Positions 1-8,317 of a stretch of DNA of 64,000 nt are shown here, piece after piece; position 1 is the first letter of the stretch; every line of letters begins with the position of its first letter. A program made the translations under genes and the position numbers. The notes under the pieces are model-generated. The model searched no databases. It was given only the letters and a program-made list of their open reading frames with translations, and was not told the DNA's origin. The DNA is from Allacma fusca (taxonomy: Eukaryota; Arthropoda; Collembola; Symphypleona; Sminthuridae). The stretch lies in the NCBI GenBank assembly GCA_947179485.1, contig OX359248.1, positions 57,732,386 to 57,796,385 on the forward strand, in the 5' to 3' direction.

Positions 1-305
1 GAATTTGAGATGAATCGAAAAACTTTCGGAAAAGCGATGAAAATGAATTGACGCCCACGTCACTTTTTAAGGTGTTTGCCGAACTCGTCCGAATCTCCTC
101 AAGTTTTGGGATTACACTCGGGCAGTCTCCCAAAGCTCAATTCGCGAATTTTATATGAATCAAAAAACTAAACAGCGATGAAAATGAGGTCTCGTTGCTG
201 TAGTCACTGTTAAACGTGTTTGCTAAGCTCGTCCGAATCTGTTTAAACTTTGGTTATACACTCGGGCTGGCTGCCTAAGCTCAATTCTCGAATTTGATAT
301 GAATC
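1..305 (+). repeat. Partial unit at the left edge: E tail, F', G'
   Basis: The window opens inside an E monomer (1-49), continues with F' (50-193, with CAATTCGCGAATTTT) and G' (194-305, with TGTAGTCACTG and CTCGGGCTGG). As elsewhere, this F'-G' pair leads into a long anchor. G' has one private change, CTGTTAAACG for CTGTTTAACG. Confidence 0.92.
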
Positions 306-539
306 CATGAGTCATAGCAGGCAATCCCAAATATTGTACTGCACCTGACAGTCCCTTTCACTTTTGTTACTCGGCCTTTTGCCATAACTGCAAAGGCCCT
401 TTCTCTTTTCCATACACTTGAATTTTGTCTCTTGAGGAGGTTACTCTGCCCAATTCACTCCTGAATAAACTTTTACTACGGTTTTTATACTTTGTTGAAA
501 TCAATTCATTTTACAAATCATTTCTTGATAATTCATCAC
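306..539 (+). repeat. 234-bp anchor core, reference copy
   Basis: This segment has no resemblance to the 145-bp or 105-bp families and occurs once per unit, 32 times in all. It begins CATGAGTCATAGCAGGC, contains a GGCC-tipped inverted repeat, then a T/C-rich tract and an AT-rich right half ending at CATCAC. I do not recognise a transposon end, target duplication, tail or RNA gene in it. The 68-codon frame across its right half starts with TTG and continues into the 105-bp repeats, so it is not a credible gene. It may be a relic of an ancient insertion, but that is a guess. Confidence 0.85.
373..398. other. Inverted repeat (potential hairpin) in the anchor core
   Basis: GGCCTTTTGC pairs with GCAAAGGCC across a 7-base loop, giving 9 base pairs with one bulged T. 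It recurs at the same place in the anchors. Long-form anchors have loop CATAACT except the one at 49627, while that anchor and the short forms have CATAAAT. It is followed by a T/C-rich stretch. Nothing shows that it is transcribed, so a terminator or processing role is unproven. Confidence 0.6.
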
Positions 540-1032
540 AAAAAGCAACAGCGCAATTTGCAAATCATATGAGAACAGCGCTGCATGGCCCAGGAACGTT
601 CCAAGCTCATCGTGAAAATTCATTTTAGAGGTGCTGCGACGATTACAAGCTAGTTGGGGAAAATGCATATCGGGTAAATACAGCTCTGCGTGGCCCGGAA
701 ACGTTCCAAGCTCAACCTGAAACTTCGTTTGGTATGTGCTGGGACTGTTAACAGCAAGTTGGGTCAATTTTCTAATCAGGTAAATACATCTCTGTATGGC
801 GCGGGAACGTTCTAACGTCGACGGCAAACGTCGTTTGGGAGGTTTTGGGACTATTAAAAGCAACTGCGCAATTTGGACATCATGTGAATACACGTTGTAT
901 GGCCTGGAAACGTTCTATGCTCATCGTCAAACTTCGTTTGGAAGTTGTTTCGATGGTTTAAAGCAAGTTGGGGCAATTTTCTAATCAGGTAAATCCAGCT
1001 CCCTATGGCCCGGGAACGTGCTAACCTCACCT
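540..1032 (+). repeat. 105-bp repeat run, long form (4.7 copies), reference
   Basis: Five copies at 540-644, 645-750, 751-853, 854-959 and 960-1032 share GGAACGTTC or GGAAACGTTCC at spacings of 105, 106, 103 and 106 bp. Copies 1 and 4 also share AAAAGCAAC and GCGCAATTTG. Copies are visibly more diverged from each other than the same copy is between units. The last copy stops at CTCACCT, where monomer A begins. This five-copy form occurs in only five anchors. Confidence 0.9.
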
Positions 1033-1176
1033 GACGTTTAGGTCACTTGTCAAGGTGTTTGACGAACTCGTCCAAATCTCTAAACTTTGTGAATACACAC
1101 GGGCAGTCTGCTAAAGCTCAATTCTCGAATTTAAGACGCATCGAAAAACTAAACATGGCGATGAAAATGAGGTCTG
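1033..1176 (+). repeat. Reference monomer class A (first after the anchor)
   Basis: Class A is 144 bp and always follows the last 105-bp repeat of the anchor. Diagnostic words are GACGTTTAGGTCACTTGTC at the start, GACGAACTCGTCC in the middle and ACACACGGGCAGTCTGC later. It is one of four classes that keep the dyad TGAC-N6-GTCA at the monomer start. Its left edge is the point where similarity to the 105-bp family ends and similarity to class C begins. Confidence 0.9.
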
Positions 1177-1319
1177 GTTGCTATGGTCACTGTTTAACGT
1201 GTTTGCTGAGCTCATCCGAATCTCTTTAAACTTTGATATTACACTCAGGCAGTCTTCCAAAGCTCAATTCTCAAATTTGAGATGAATCTAAAAACTTTAA
1301 ACAGCGATGAACATGAAGT
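1177..1319 (+). repeat. Reference monomer class B
   Basis: Class B is 143 bp and occurs once per unit, always after A. It is marked by GTTGCTATGGTCACTG at its start, GCTGAGCTCATCCGAATC, and CACTCAGGCAGTCTTCC. Its start has lost the dyad found in A, D, E and F. In units near 36-43 kb it carries a private CTAAACTATG variant. In units at about 29 and 31 kb it has a 2-bp deletion. Confidence 0.9.
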
Positions 1320-1464
1320 GGCGTTTAGGACACTTTTTTTGGTGTTTGCCGAACTCTTCCGAATCTCCTTAAACTTTGTTAATACACTCGGGCAGTCTGC
1401 CAAAGCTCAATTCTCAAATTTTAGATGAATTGATAATTTTTGGAAAAAGCAATGAAAATGACGT
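1320..1464 (+). repeat. Reference monomer class C (first member of the mobile C-D-E trimer)
   Basis: Class C is 145 bp, marked by GGCGTTTAGGACAC, GCCGAACTCTTCCGAATCTC and a right part containing GATAATTTTTGGAAAAAGC. This copy reads CTTTGTTAATACAC where most read CTTTGGTAATACAC. A second form, called C' here, has the same body but begins with the F-type hexamer (GACGCCCACGTCAC). C' occurs when a C follows an E or a recombinant junction. Confidence 0.9.
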
Positions 1465-1607
1465 GACGCTCAGGTCACTTTTTAAGATGTTTACCGAACT
1501 CGACCGAATCTCCTCAAGTTTTGGAATTACACTCTTGCAGGCTGCCAAAGCTCAATTCTCGAATTTCAGATGAATTGAAAAACTGGAAAAAGCGATGAAA
1601 ATGACGT
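1465..1607 (+). repeat. Reference monomer class D (second member of the C-D-E trimer)
   Basis: Class D is 143-145 bp and is marked by GTTTACCGAACTCGACCG. Its main form reads CACTCTTGCAGGCTGCC. A second form, D', reads CACTCGGGCAGGCTGCC and precedes an E through a junction two bases shorter (AAAAACTGGAAAAAG). A third form, D'', reads CACTCGGGCAGTCTGCC. This copy has the CTCTTGCAGG body but the shortened right edge, so it is itself a mosaic. Confidence 0.88.
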
Positions 1608-1620
1608 GACGCTCAGGTCA
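1607..1620. other. Recurrent dyad TGAC-N6-GTCA at the monomer boundary
   Basis: TGACGCTCAGGTCA here is one instance. In the same block class A has TGACGTTTAGGTCA (1032-1045), class D repeats the E form (1464-1477) and class F has TGACGCCCACGTCA (1752-1765). The two arms are kept while the six central bases differ, which is what a two-fold-symmetric binding site would look like. Classes B, C and G have lost one arm. A protein partner is not known. Confidence 0.5.
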
Positions 1621-1752
1621 CTTTTTAAGGTGTTTGCTGAACTCGTCTGAATCTGCTTAAACTTTGGAAATAAACTCGGGCATTCTGCCAAAGCACAATT
1701 CTCGAATTTGAGAGGAATCGAAAAACTTTCGGAAAAGCGATGAAAATGAATT
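1608..1752 (+). repeat. Reference monomer class E (third member of the C-D-E trimer)
   Basis: Class E is 145 bp and is marked by GCTGAACTCGTCTGAATCTG, GGAAATAAACTCGGGCATTC and the unusual CAAAGCACAATTCTCG. Its right part is either the C-like GAATCTAAAAACTTTAAACA (when another C follows) or the F-like GAATCGAAAAACTTTCGG (when F or C' follows). Here it carries GAGAGGAATCG, a variant found mainly before the final F of expanded units. Confidence 0.9.
1721..1746. other. Helically phased A-tracts in the monomer
   Basis: A5 at 1721-1725, A4 at 1733-1736 and A4 at 1743-1746 have centres about 11.5 and 10 bp apart, close to one helical turn. A T5 run follows in the next monomer. Similar runs occur at this position in most classes. 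Phased A-tracts are known to cause intrinsic DNA curvature, so the array is probably regularly bent. That inference has not been computed here. Confidence 0.5.
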
Positions 1753-1894
1753 GACGCCCACGTCACTTTTTAAGGTGTTTGCCGAACTCGTCCGAATCTC
1801 CTCAAGTTTTGGGATTACACGGGCAGTCTCCCAAAGCTCAATTCTCGAATTTTATATGAATCAAAAAACTAAACAGCGATGAAAATGAGGTCTC
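1753..1894 (+). repeat. Reference monomer class F
   Basis: Class F starts with GACGCCCACGTCAC and contains GCCGAACTCGTCCGAATC, GGGATTACACTCGGG and GCAGTCTCCCAAAGC. It occurs once per unit, always before G. This copy has lost two bases and reads GGATTACACGGGCAG, a deletion otherwise seen only near 51574. A sister form, F', has CAATTCGCGAATTTTATATG and is tied to long anchors. Confidence 0.9.
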
Positions 1895-2006
1895 GTTGCT
1901 GTGGTCACTGTTTAACGTGTTTGCTAAGCTCGTCCGAATCTGTTTAAACTTTGGTTATACACTCGGACTGGCTGCCTAAGCTCAATTCTCGAATTTGATA
2001 TGAATC
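1895..2006 (+). repeat. Reference monomer class G (truncated at the anchor)
   Basis: Class G is about 112 bp because similarity to the 145-bp family stops at GATATGAATC, where the anchor begins. It is marked by GTTGCTGTGGTCACTG, GCTAAGCTCGTCCGAATC and CTCGGACTGGCTGCCTAAGC. The form before long anchors, G', reads TGTAGTCACTG and CTCGGGCTGG. The truncation point is the same before all 32 anchors, so the anchor joined the array once and spread with it. Confidence 0.9.
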
Positions 2007-5000
2007 CATGAGTCATAGCAGGCAATCCCAAATATTGTACTGCACCTGACAGTCCCTTTCACTTTTGTTACTCGGCCTTTTGCCATAAATGCAAAGGCCC
2101 TTTCTCTTTTCCATACACTTGAATTTTGTCTCTTGAGGAGGTTACTCTGCCCAATTCATTCCTGAATAAACTTTTACTACGGTTTTTATACTTTGTTGAA
2201 ATCAATTCATTTTACAAATTATTTCTTGATAATTCATCACAAAAAGCAACAGCGCAATTTGCAAATCATATGAGAACAGCGATGCATGGCCCGGAAACGT
2301 TCCAAGCTCATCGTGAAAATTCATTTTAGAGGTGCTGCGACGATTACAAGCTAGTTGGGGAAAATGCATATCGGGTAAATACAGCTCTGCGTGGCCCGGA
2401 AACGTTCCAAGCTCAACCTGAAACTTCGTTTGGTATGTGCTGGGACTGTTAACCGCAAGTTGGGTCAATTTTCTAATCAGGTAAATCCAGCTCCCTATGG
2501 CCCGGGAACGTTCTAACCTCACCTGACGTTTAGGTCACTTGTCAAGGTGTTTGACGAACTCGTCCCAATCTCTAAACTTTGTGAATACACACGGGCAGTC
2601 TGCTAAAGCTCAATTCTCGAATTTAAGACGCATCGAAAAACTAAACATGGCGATGAAAATGAGGTCTGGTTGCTATGGTCACTGTTTAACGTGTTTGCTG
2701 AGCTCATCCGAATCTCATTAAACTTTGATATTACACTCAGGCAGTCTTCCAAAGCTCAATTCTCAAATTTGAGATGAATCTAAAAACTTTAAACAGCGAT
2801 GAACATGAAGTGGCGTTTAGGACACTTTTTTAGGTGTTTGCCGAACTCTTCCGAATCTCCTTAAACTTTGGTAATACACTCGGGCAGTCTGCCAAAGCTC
2901 AATTCTCAAATTTTAGATGAATTGATAATTTTTGGAAAAAGCAATGAAAATGACGTGACGCTCAGGTCACTTTTTAAGGTGTTTACCGAACTCGACCGAA
3001 TCTCCTCAAGTTTTGGAATTACACTCTTGCAGGCTGCCAAAGCTCAATTCTCGAATTTCAGATGAATTGAAAAACTTTGGAAAAAGCGATGAAAATGACG
3101 TGACGCTCAGGTCACTTTTTAAGGTGTTTGCTGAACTCGTCTGAATCTGCTTAAACTTTGGAAATAAACTCGGGCATTCTGCCAAAGCACAATTCTCGAA
3201 TTTGAGATGAATCTAAAAACTTTAAACAGCGATGAACATGAAGTGGCGTTTAGGACACTTTTTTTGGTGTTTGCCGAACTCTTCCGAATCTCCTTAAACT
3301 TTGGTAATACACTCGGGCAGTCTGCCAAAGCTCAATTCTCAAATTTTAGATGAATTGATAATTTTTGGAAAAAGCAATGAAAATGACGTGACGCTCAGGT
3401 CACTTTTTAAGGTGTTTACCGAACTCGACCGAATCTCCTCAAGTTTTGGAATTACACTCTTGCAGGCTGCCAAAGCTCAATTCTCGAATTTCAGATGAAT
3501 TGAAAAACTTTGGAAAAAGCGATGAAAATGACGTGACGCTCAGGTCACTTTTTAAGGTGTTTGCTGAACTCGTCTGAATCTGCTTAAACTTTGGAAATAA
3601 ACTCGGGCATTCTGCCAAAGCACAATTCTCGAATTTGAGATGAATCTAAAAACTTTAAACAGCGATGAACATGAAGTGGCGTTTAGGACACTTTTTTAGG
3701 TGTTTGCCGAACTCTTCCGAATCTCCTTAAACTTTGGTAATACACTCGGGCAGTCTGCCAAAGCTCAATTCTCAAATTTTAGATGAATTGATAATTTTTG
3801 GAAAAAGCAATGAAAATGACGTGACGCTCAGGTCACTTTTTAAGGTGTTTACCGAACTCGACCGAATCTCCTCAAGTTTTGGAATTACACTCTTGCAGGC
3901 TGCCAAAGCTCAATTCTCGAATTTCAGATGAATTGAAAAACTTTGGAAAAAGCGATGAAAATGACGTGACGCTCAGGTCACTTTTTAAGGTGTTTGCTGA
4001 ACTCGTCTGAATCTGCTTAAACTTTGGAAATAAACTCGGGCATTCTGCCAAAGCACAATTCTCGAATTTGAGATGAATCGAAAAACTTTCGGAAAAGCGA
4101 TGAAAATGAATTGACGCCCACGTCACTTTTTAAGGTGTTTGCCGAACTCTTCCGAATCTCCTTAAACTTTGGTAATACACTCGGGCAGTCTGCCAAAGCT
4201 CAATTCTCAAATTTTAGATGAATTGATAATTTTTGGAAAAAGCAATGAAAATGACGTGACGCTCAGGTCACTTTTTAAGGTGTTTACCGAACTCGACCGA
4301 ATCTCATCAAGTTTTGGAATTACACTCGGGCAGGCTGCCAAAGCTCAATTCTCGAATTTCAGATGAATTGAAAAACTGGAAAAAGCGATGAAAATGACGT
4401 GACGCTCAGGTCACTTTTTAAGGTGTTTGCTGAACTCGTCTGAATCTGCTTAAACTTTGGAAATAAACTCGGGCATTCTGCCAAAGCACAATTCTCGAAT
4501 TTGAGATGAATCTAAAAACTTTAAACAGCGATGAACATGAAGTGGCGTTTAGGACACTTTTTTTGGTGTTTGCCGAACTCTTCCGAATCTCCTTAAACTT
4601 TGGTAATACACTCGGGCAGTCTGCCAAAGCTCAATTCTCAAATTTTAGATGAATTGATAATTTTTGGAAAAAGCAATGAAAATGACGTGACGCTCAGGTC
4701 ACTTTTTAAGGTGTTTGCTGAACTCGTCTGAATCTGCTTAAACTTTGGAAATAAACTCGGGCATTCTGCCAAAGCACAATTCTCGAATTTGAGATGAATC
4801 GAAAAACTTTCGGAAAAGCGATGAAAATGAATTGACGCCCACGTCACTTTTTAAGGTGTTTGCCGAACTCTTCCGAATCTCCTTAAACTTTGGTAATACA
4901 CTCGGGCAGTCTGCCAAAGCTCAATTCTCAAATTTTAGATGAATTGATAATTTTTGGAAAAAGCAATGAAAATGACGTGACGCTCAGGTCACTTTTTAAG

Positions 5001-6390
5001 GTGTTTACCGAACTCGACCGAATCTCCTCAAGTTTTGGAATTACACTCTTGCAGGCTGCCAAAGCTCAATTCTCGAATTTCAGATGAATTGAAAAACTTT
5101 GGAAAAAGCGATGAAAATGACGTGACGCTCAGGTCACTTTTTAAGGTGTTTGCTGAACTCGTCTGAATCTGCTTAAACTTTGGAAATAAACTCGGGCATT
5201 CTGCCAAAGCACAATTCTCGAATTTGAGATGAATCTAAAAACTTTAAACAGCGATGAACATGAAGTGGCGTTTAGGACACTTTTTTTGGTGTTTGCCGAA
5301 CTCTTCCGAATCTCCTTAAACTTTGGTAATACACTCGGGCAGTCTGCCAAAGCTCAATTCTCAAATTTTAGATGAATTGATAATTTTTGGAAAAAGCAAT
5401 GAAAATGACGTGACGCTCAGGTCACTTTTTAAGGTGTTTACCGAACTCGACCGAATCTCCTCAAGTTTTGGAATTACACTCTTGCAGGCTGCCAAAGCTC
5501 AATTCTCGAATTTCAGATGAATTGAAAAACTTTGGAAAAAGCGATGAAAATGACGTGACGCTCAGGTCACTTTTTAAGGTGTTTGCTGAACTCGTCTGAA
5601 TCTGCTTAAACTTTGGAAATAAACTCGGGCATTCTGCCAAAGCACAATTCTCGAATTTGAGATGAATCGAAAAACTTTCGGAAAAGCGATGAAAATGAAT
5701 TGACGCCCACGTCACTTTTTAAGGTGTTTGCCGAACTCTTCCGAATCTCCTTAAACTTTGGTAATACACTCGGGCAGTCTGCCAAAGCTCAATTCTCAAA
5801 TTTTAGATGAATTGATAATTTTTGGAAAAAGCAATGAAAATGACGTGACGCTCAGGTCACTTTTTAAGGTGTTTACCGAACTCGACCGAATCTCATCAAG
5901 TTTTGGAATTACACTCGGGCAGGCTGCCAAAGCTCAATTCTCGAATTTCAGATGAATTGAAAAACTGGAAAAAGCGATGAAAATGACGTGACGCTCAGGT
6001 CACTTTTTAAGGTGTTTGCTGAACTCGTCTGAATCTGCTTAAACTTTGGAAATAAACTCGGGCATTCTGCCAAAGCACAATTCTCGAATTTGAGAGGAAT
6101 CGAAAAACTTTCGGAAAAGCGATGAAAATGAATTGACGCCCACGTCACTTTTTAAGGTGTTTGCCGAACTCGTCCGAATCTCCTCAAGTTTTGGGATTAC
6201 ACTCGGGCAGTCTCCCAAAGCTCAATTCTCGAATTTTATATGAATCAAAAAACTAAACAGCGATGAAAATGAGGTCTCGTTGCTGTGGTCACTGTTTAAC
6301 GTGTTTGCTAAGCTCGTCCGAATCTGTTTAAACTTTGGTTATACACTCGGACTGGCTGCCTAAGCTCAATTCTCGAATTTGATATGAATC
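2007..6390 (+). repeat. Unit 2: short anchor + 27 monomers, 4384 bp (largest)
   Basis: Order: A-B, C-D-E three times, C'-D'-E, C-E, C'-D-E, C-D-E, C'-D'-E, F-G. The trimer thus occurs eight times, once without its D (C at 4544-4688 joins E at 4689). C' marks trimers that follow an E with the F-like right edge, so there is a 6-to-9-monomer pattern above the trimer. The anchor (2007-2524) has the private change CAATTCATTCC. Confidence 0.92.
2241..2524 (+). repeat. 105-bp repeat run, short form (2.7 copies), reference
   Basis: Copies 1 and 2 match the long form. They are followed directly by the start of long-form copy 3 fused to the end of long-form copy 5. The fusion lies in CAATTTTCTAATCAGGTAAA, which is identical in copies 3 and 5. 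The result is 209 bp shorter, exactly copies of 103 and 106 bp. This is the common form, present in 27 anchors. Confidence 0.9.
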
Positions 6391-8317
6391 CATGAGTCAT
6401 AGCAGGCAATCCCAAATATTGTACTGCACCTGACAGTCCCTTTCACTTTTGTTACTCGGCCTTTTGCCATAAATGCAAAGGCCCTTTCTCTTTTCCATAC
6501 ACTTGAATTTTGTCTCTTGAGGAGGTTACTCTGCCCAATTCACTCCTGAATAAACTTTTACTACGGTTTTTATACTTTGTTGAAATCAATTCATTTTACA
6601 AATTATTTCTTGATAATTCATCACAAAAAGCAACAGCGCAATTTGCAAATCATATGAGAACAGCGATGCATGGCCCGGAAACGTTCCAAGCTCATCGTGA
6701 AAATTCATTTTAGAGGTGCTGCGACGATTACAAGCTAGTTGGGGAAAATGCATATCGGGTAAATACAGCTCTGCGTGGCCCGGAAACGTTCCAAGCTCAA
6801 CCTGAAACTTCGTTTGGTATGTGCTGGGACTGTTAACCGCAAGTTGGGTCAATTTTCTAATCAGGTAAATCCAGCTCCCTATGGCCCGGGAACGTTCTAA
6901 CCTCACCTGACGTTTAGGTCACTTGTCAAGGTGTTTGACGAACTCGTCCCAATCTCTAAACTTTGTGAATACACACGGGCAGTCTGCTAAAGCTCAATTC
7001 TCGAATTTGACGCATCGAAAAACTAAACATGGCGATGAAAATGAGGTCTGGTTGCTATGGTCACTGTTTAACGTGTTTGCTGAGCTCATCCGAATCTCTT
7101 TAAACTTTGATATTACACTCAGGCAGTCTTCCAAAGCTCAATTCTCAAATTTGAGATGAATCTAAAAACTTTAAACAGCGATGAACATGAAGTGGCGTTT
7201 AGGACACTTTTTTAGGTGTTTGCCGAACTCTTCCGAATCTCCTTAAACTTTGGTAATACACTCGGGCAGTCTGCCAAAGCTCAATTCTCAAATTTTAGAT
7301 GAATTGATAATTTTTGGAAAAAGCAATGAAAATGACGTGACGCTCAGGTCACTTTTTAAGGTGTTTACCGAACTCGACCGAATCTCCTCAAGTTTTGGAA
7401 TTACACTCTTGCAGGCTGCCAAAGCTCAATTCTCGAATTTCAGATGAATTGAAAAACTTTGGAAAAAGCGATGAAAATGACGTGACGCTCAGGTCACTTT
7501 TTAAGGTGTTTGCTGAACTCGTCTGAATCTGCTTAAACTTTGGAAATAAACTCGGGCATTCTGCCAAAGCACAATTCTCGAATTTGAGATGAATCGAAAA
7601 ACTTTCGGAAAAGCGATGAAAATGAATTGACGCCCACGTCACTTTTTAAGGTGTTTGCCGAACTCTTCCGAATCTCCTTAAACTTTGGTAATACACTCGG
7701 GCAGTCTGCCAAAGCTCAATTCTCAAATTTTAGATGAATTGATAATTTTTGGAAAAAGCAATGAAAATGACGTGACGCTCAGGTCACTTTTTAAGGTGTT
7801 TACCGAACTCGACCGAATCTCATCAAGTTTTGGAATTACACTCGGGCAGGCTGCCAAAGCTCAATTCTCGAATTTCAGATGAATTGAAAAACTGGAAAAA
7901 GCGATGAAAATGACGTGACGCTCAGGTCACTTTTTAAGGTGTTTGCTGAACTCGTCTGAATCTGCTTAAACTTTGGAAATAAACTCGGGCATTCTGCCAA
8001 AGCACAATTCTCGAATTTGAGAGGAATCGAAAAACTTTCGGAAAAGCGATGAAAATGAATTGACGCCCACGTCACTTTTTAAGGTGTTTGCCGAACTCGT
8101 CCGAATCTCCTCAAGTTTTGGGATTACACTCGGGCAGTCTCCCAAAGCTCAATTCTCGAATTTTATATGAATCAAAAAACTAAACAGCGATGAAAATGAG
8201 GTCTCGTTGCTGTGGTCACTGTTTAACGTGTTTGCTAAGCTCGTCCGAATCTGTTTAAACTTTGGTTATACACTCGGACTGGCTGCCTAAGCTCAATTCT
8301 CGAATTTGATATGAATC
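6391..8317 (+). repeat. Unit 3: short anchor + 10 monomers, 1927 bp
   Basis: Order: A-B-C-D-E-C'-D'-E-F-G. A has a private 2-bp deletion (CGAATTTGACGCATC near 7004-7018), which accounts for the 2-bp difference from 1929-bp units. The last E has the GAGAGGAATCG variant. Confidence 0.92.

Larger units (their letters stand above)
306..2006 (+). repeat. Unit 1: long anchor + A-B-C-D-E-F-G, 1701 bp
   Basis: The long anchor occupies 306-1032, followed by one copy of each monomer class. The anchor and A monomer match those at 35409 closely, sharing CATGGCCCAGGAACG, CGTCCAAATC and GGAACGTGCTAACC. In contrast, C carries the GTTAATACAC variant typical of 52-64 kb, and F carries a 2-bp deletion shared with about 51574. 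The unit is therefore a mosaic of lineages now 35 and 50 kb away. Confidence 0.93.

Noticed and set aside
590-610. RNA polymerase III B box in ACGTTCCAAGCTC
   Set aside because: It is one base away from the core consensus, I see no convincing A box upstream at the right distance, and no clear T-run terminator pairs with it. It is not enough to call a tRNA-like or SINE gene.
425-628. Recurrent 60-130 codon open frames on both strands, such as 425-628 (+) and 501-893 (-)
   Set aside because: They recur only because the DNA repeats. The ones inspected start with TTG or GTG (one ATG case of 62 codons at 796), overlap on opposite strands, change length with single-base indels between units, and show no recognisable domain. 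They are shadows of the satellite.
900-960. CENP-B box
   Set aside because: The 105-bp copies contain CTTCGTTTGGAAG, which resembles the left part of the known box, but the CGGG end is missing and the spacing is off by one. I found no full match in the 145-bp classes either.
540-1032. CRISPR array
   Set aside because: The repeats are 105-145 bp with no unique spacers between them, and there are no cas genes.
306-1032. Anchor as an LTR or DNA transposon insertion
   Set aside because: There are no terminal inverted repeats, no TG...CA ends, no target-site duplication in the flanking G and A monomers, no poly-A tail and no coding remnant.
960-1032. Common origin of the 105-bp and 145-bp families
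   Set aside because: CAATTTTCTAATCAGGTAAA is loosely similar to the 145-bp word around CAATTCTCGAATTTGAG, but the match is short and gapped and does not extend to the rest of the repeats.
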